From: Desulfocicer vacuolatum DSM 3385
GTDB taxonomy: Bacteria; Desulfobacterota; Desulfobacteria; Desulfobacterales; SURF-7
Assembly: GCA_945870015.1 (NCBI GenBank)
Contig: CAMBQS010000031.1
Location: 1 to 17,205 of the forward strand
Reading direction: 5' to 3'
DNA length: 17,205 nt
Positions 14,893-17,205 of the stretch are shown here, piece by piece (within the stretch, counting starts at the first letter, position 1; every line of letters begins with the position of its first letter). The notes under the pieces are model-generated. The model made no database searches, was not told the DNA's origin, and saw only the letters and a program-made list of their open reading frames with translations. A program made the position numbers and the translations under genes.

Positions 14893-15771
14893 ATGACTAA
14901 CAGAAAGCGCAATATGATTATTGCAGGGGTAGGATTCTTTATTATGTTTACACTGATTGCAACAGGATGCGGCCCTTCCAAACAGGAGTTGATGGCAAAA
15001 TCCCATTTGGAAAGCGCCAGAGAAGCGTATACATACGCGAAGGCTAATCCGGATGTGAAACAAAACGCACAGATCCCCTTGATGGAGGCCGGCAAGGCTG
15101 TCGAGGTGGCTTCCAAAGCCGAAGAATTTGACGAGATGGATCACCTGGCTTATCTGGCGGAAAAGAAAACCCAGATTGCTGTTGCCACAGCAGAGGAGAA
15201 AATGTCGGAGAATGCCAAACAGTCTATCAGCATGAAAAGCGCAGGGTTAATGGCTGAGGGGCGTGAGCGTGAACTATCAGCCAAGAAGGATGCTTTGGCC
15301 GCCAATGCAGAGGCCTTGTCACAAACAATAAATGCTGACGCGGCTATAGCCGAAAATGATGTGCTTCAGCAAGAGATCGCCGATATGAAGGGTAAAATAT
15401 CGGAGCGAGGTATTGTTCTGACCCTGGGCGATGTGTTGTTTGCATCCGGCAGAGCGACCCTCTCTTCCAAGGCGGATAACGAAATCAGCAAGTTGGCTTT
15501 CTTTTTAAAGAAATATTCTAATCGCAACGTGCTCATTGAGGGCCACACCGACAGCACAGGGTCGAATGTAATGAACCGGGGCCTTTCCCTGAATCGAGCT
15601 GATGCCGTAAGCAATCAACTGGTTGCCCAGGAGATCAACAGGGCTCGTATCACAACCAGAGGGTTTGGAGAAGATTCTCCGGTGGCCGGCAATGATACCG
15701 AGACCGGACGAAGGCAGAACAGACGGGTTGACATTATTATTCTGAACGAAGGCCAAATGGCCTCGCGTTGA
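14893..15771 (+). CDS. OmpA-family lipoprotein with DUF4398-like helical region
   Basis: A 292-residue lipoprotein. The signal peptide ends in LIATGC (Cys26). Residues about 30-170 are helical, with DUF4398-like Ala/Glu/Lys repeats and a coiled-coil linker. Residues about 172-286 are an OmpA C-terminal domain: GDVLFASGRATL, IEGHTDSTGS, LSLNRADAV, RGFGEDSPVA and GRRQNRRVDI. Asp220 and Arg235 have the 15-residue spacing of the E. coli OmpA residues that hold diaminopimelate, so it should tether the outer membrane to peptidoglycan. AGGAGGAA lies 7 bases before the ATG. It is the last gene of the BON operon. There is no beta-barrel, so it resembles Pal or YiaD rather than OmpA itself. Confidence 0.92.
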   Translation: MTNRKRNMIIAGVGFFIMFTLIATGCGPSKQELMAKSHLESAREAYTYAKANPDVKQNAQIPLMEAGKAVEVASKAEEFDEMDHLAYLAEKKTQIAVATAEEKMSENAKQSISMKSAGLMAEGRERELSAKKDALAANAEALSQTINADAAIAENDVLQQEIADMKGKISERGIVLTLGDVLFASGRATLSSKADNEISKLAFFLKKYSNRNVLIEGHTDSTGSNVMNRGLSLNRADAVSNQLVAQEINRARITTRGFGEDSPVAGNDTETGRRQNRRVDIIILNEGQMASR

Positions 15772-15785
15772 TGCAATAGAAACCG

Positions 15786-15818
15786 GGATCATTACAGAGT
15801 GGTGTAATCTTGTGATCC
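15786..15818 (+). other. Hairpin after the OmpA-family gene
   Basis: GGATC-ATTACA (15786-15796) pairs with TGTAAT (15803-15808) and GATCC (15814-15818), with a GAGTGG loop and a 5-base bulge. It begins 15 bases after the stop codon, where a terminator is expected, but no T run follows. It may mark the end of the operon through a Rho-dependent or processing mechanism. Confidence 0.4.
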
Positions 15819-16022
15819 GTACGATTTACATCGGCTGTAAGATAATGCCTCGAACGCCGGGTGGATCCAAGTTGGTTGCCAGATCCAACAGATCCTCCCG
15901 GCAATTGAGGATTTGACTGAGCAGCAGTACATTATCAAAACTACCCCGATCATAAATTCCCTGACAAATCGAATCAATTTCAAATTAATGTATAAACAAA
16001 AAAGAAAGAAAAAAATTCCATT
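15819..16022. other. Gap before ptsP, no clear gene
   Basis: A plus-strand frame is open from 15841 to about 16010 but has no start with a ribosome site and no family I recognise. The best promoter candidate for ptsP is weak: TTGAGG (15905-15910) and TACATT (15928-15933), 17 bases apart. The last 60 bases are A-rich. Confidence 0.3.
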
Positions 16023-17205
16023 ATGCTGATTCATGCCCGGAGAATTATACAGGAGGTCAGCGCCGCATCCTGTTTGAAAGAGGCATTGGCGATGATTGTT
16101 CAAAAGATTAATATGTCCATATCCGGGAATGTATGCGCATTTTATCTCAGAGATGCGGAAACAGGGCATTATCTTTTAAAAGCGGTGGATGGGTTATTGA
16201 ATCCCGACGCAACAAGAGAATTACGGATAGAGTATCAGGAGGGGCTGGTAGGCTGGATTGCCGGACACGAAGAGGTTGTCAATCTCTCGAACGCCGCCGA
16301 TCATCCAGGTTTTCACCATAACCTGGAAACCGGGGAGGAAACCTTACACGGCTTTCTCGGAGCTCCCATTATTCATTACTCCCGGGTATTGGGTGTATTG
16401 GTGGTGCAGAAGTTCGAACGACGTAGATTCGACGATGACGAAACAGCCTTTTTAATAACCCTTGCGACTCATCTTGGCGGAGCTGTCAATCACCTGCTGG
16501 TGAAATGGGATGGGAGCAGACAACTGAACGGGCCGTCGCACGGAAGGATGGTTATCCGGGGAATTTCATGCTCTCCTGGAATCGCCATCGGCATCATTAC
16601 GCCGGCTGAACCAGCAAAGCTGCATTCGATACCGGATCATAAGGTGATTGACACGGACGCTGAAGAAGCAGTTTTCCGGGCGGCTGTTACCATGGCGAAA
16701 CAGGAATTACAATCAAGCCGGGAACGCATGCGCACCCACCTTCCCAACGAGGTTCTTGCCCTGTTCGATGTTTATATATTGATGCTCAATTCCGGTAAGC
16801 TGAATTCAGAGACAATTGCACGGATTCGAGCCGGACAACGGGCACGGGATGCGCTGAGTGACACTATTCTGGAGTTGGTGCAGGTTTTTGAGCGAATTGA
16901 AGATCCTTATATCGCCGCAAAAGCGGAAGATATCCGCAATGTCGGCAGGCATATTTTGAGTCATTTGCAGAGAGAATCTCCTGCCACCGGAGGGTATCCC
17001 AAACAGTGCATTCTGGCGGGTGCGGAACTCAGCCTGGCTGAAATTTCAAGTGTACCGAGGGACTTGCTGGCCGGCATCATTTGCAGAAGTGGGTCGGCTT
17101 TGTCTCACATTGCGATCATGGCCCGCGCACTCGGAATTCCCGCCGTCATGGGGCTGGCCGATCTTCCGATTCATTATTTAGAGGGCTGTAATGTGGTTGT
17201 TGACG
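16023..17205 (+). CDS. Phosphoenolpyruvate-protein phosphotransferase PtsP (EI-Ntr), 3' truncated by window
   Basis: The first enzyme of the nitrogen-type phosphotransferase system, passing phosphate from PEP to NPr and then EIIA-Ntr in the cytosol. The 394 residues present are about half of the usual 750, and the frame is open to the window edge. A GAF domain (about 5-160) starts MLIHARRIIQEVSAAS and includes EGLVGWIAG and FLGAPI, closely following E. coli PtsP; GAF domains distinguish EI-Ntr from the sugar-type EI. A linker and SPGIAIG (184-190) open the PEP-utiliser N-terminal domain. SGSALSHIAIMARALGIPAVMG carries the phosphorylated His362. The usual GGxTSH reads GSALSH here. The PEP-binding barrel would lie beyond the edge. 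The ATG at 16023 lacks a good ribosome site, yet the N-terminus matches the family and an upstream stop (15993) excludes longer forms. Confidence 0.93.
   Translation, partial: MLIHARRIIQEVSAASCLKEALAMIVQKINMSISGNVCAFYLRDAETGHYLLKAVDGLLNPDATRELRIEYQEGLVGWIAGHEEVVNLSNAADHPGFHHNLETGEETLHGFLGAPIIHYSRVLGVLVVQKFERRRFDDDETAFLITLATHLGGAVNHLLVKWDGSRQLNGPSHGRMVIRGISCSPGIAIGIITPAEPAKLHSIPDHKVIDTDAEEAVFRAAVTMAKQELQSSRERMRTHLPNEVLALFDVYILMLNSGKLNSETIARIRAGQRARDALSDTILELVQVFERIEDPYIAAKAEDIRNVGRHILSHLQRESPATGGYPKQCILAGAELSLAEISSVPRDLLAGIICRSGSALSHIAIMARALGIPAVMGLADLPIHYLEGCNVVVD

Noticed and set aside
15841..16010. Plus-strand frame containing QIQQILPAIEDLTEQQY
   Set aside because: It looks protein-like for about 25 residues but has no start or ribosome site and no family I recognise; too weak to call a pseudogene.
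15792..16169. Minus-strand open frame of 125 codons
   Set aside because: It overlaps the start of ptsP in antisense and resembles no protein family.

Overview
The window suggests a Gram-negative bacterium of the Desulfobacterota (sulfate-reducer type). The lipid A-Kdo genes kdsD and waaA, three lipoproteins and an OmpA-type protein show an outer membrane. A small PxxKW-like cysteine-rich protein, a soluble PAS/GAF kinase with a cysteine-bearing PAS domain, and sigma-54 regulation fit that phylum. This placement is inference from gene content, not from a marker gene.

Left part (1-8260). Degenerate tandem repeats of 28-31 bp lie at the left edge, followed by a lone thiolase (398-1648, +). A small cysteine-rich protein gene (1766-1972, -) has its own promoter and a strong intrinsic terminator. 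Next come kdsD (2248-3228, +) and an atypical ATP-dependent phosphofructokinase (3551-4873, +). Facing them is a two-gene unit (-): a TPR plus periplasmic-binding lipoprotein of the LpoA/penicillin-binding-protein-activator type (6240-8138) and waaA (4910-6247), which overlap slightly. This unit is read from a perfect TTGACA-17-TATAAT promoter (8211-8239) with a 7-bp inverted repeat straddling its -35 box. KdsD and WaaA belong to the same Kdo/lipid A pathway.

Middle part (8260-13210). About 430 bp without a recognisable gene leads to a sigma-54-like promoter (8685-8701), a PilZ protein (8791-9156), a decayed fragment of a CheR methyltransferase (about 9239-9381), a soluble histidine kinase (9421-11838) and an NtrC-family sigma-54 activator with an intact GAFTGA loop (11840-13210). 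The kinase and regulator genes are 1 base apart.

Right part (13211-17205). A second, nearly identical sigma-54-like promoter (13432-13448) precedes a three-gene envelope operon: a periplasmic triple-BON protein, a DUF4398-type lipoprotein whose open frame starts with a truncated CsbD remnant, and a DUF4398-like/OmpA lipoprotein with the peptidoglycan-binding Asp/Arg pair. The window ends inside ptsP (EI-Ntr), which has no stop because it runs off the edge.

The main proposal is a self-contained regulon. The kinase/regulator pair would act on two matching sigma-54-like promoters, one driving its own pilZ-kinase-regulator unit (positive feedback) and one driving the BON/DUF4398/OmpA envelope operon. 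The promoter match (23 of 26 bases) and the activator signature are seen directly; the regulatory wiring is inferred.
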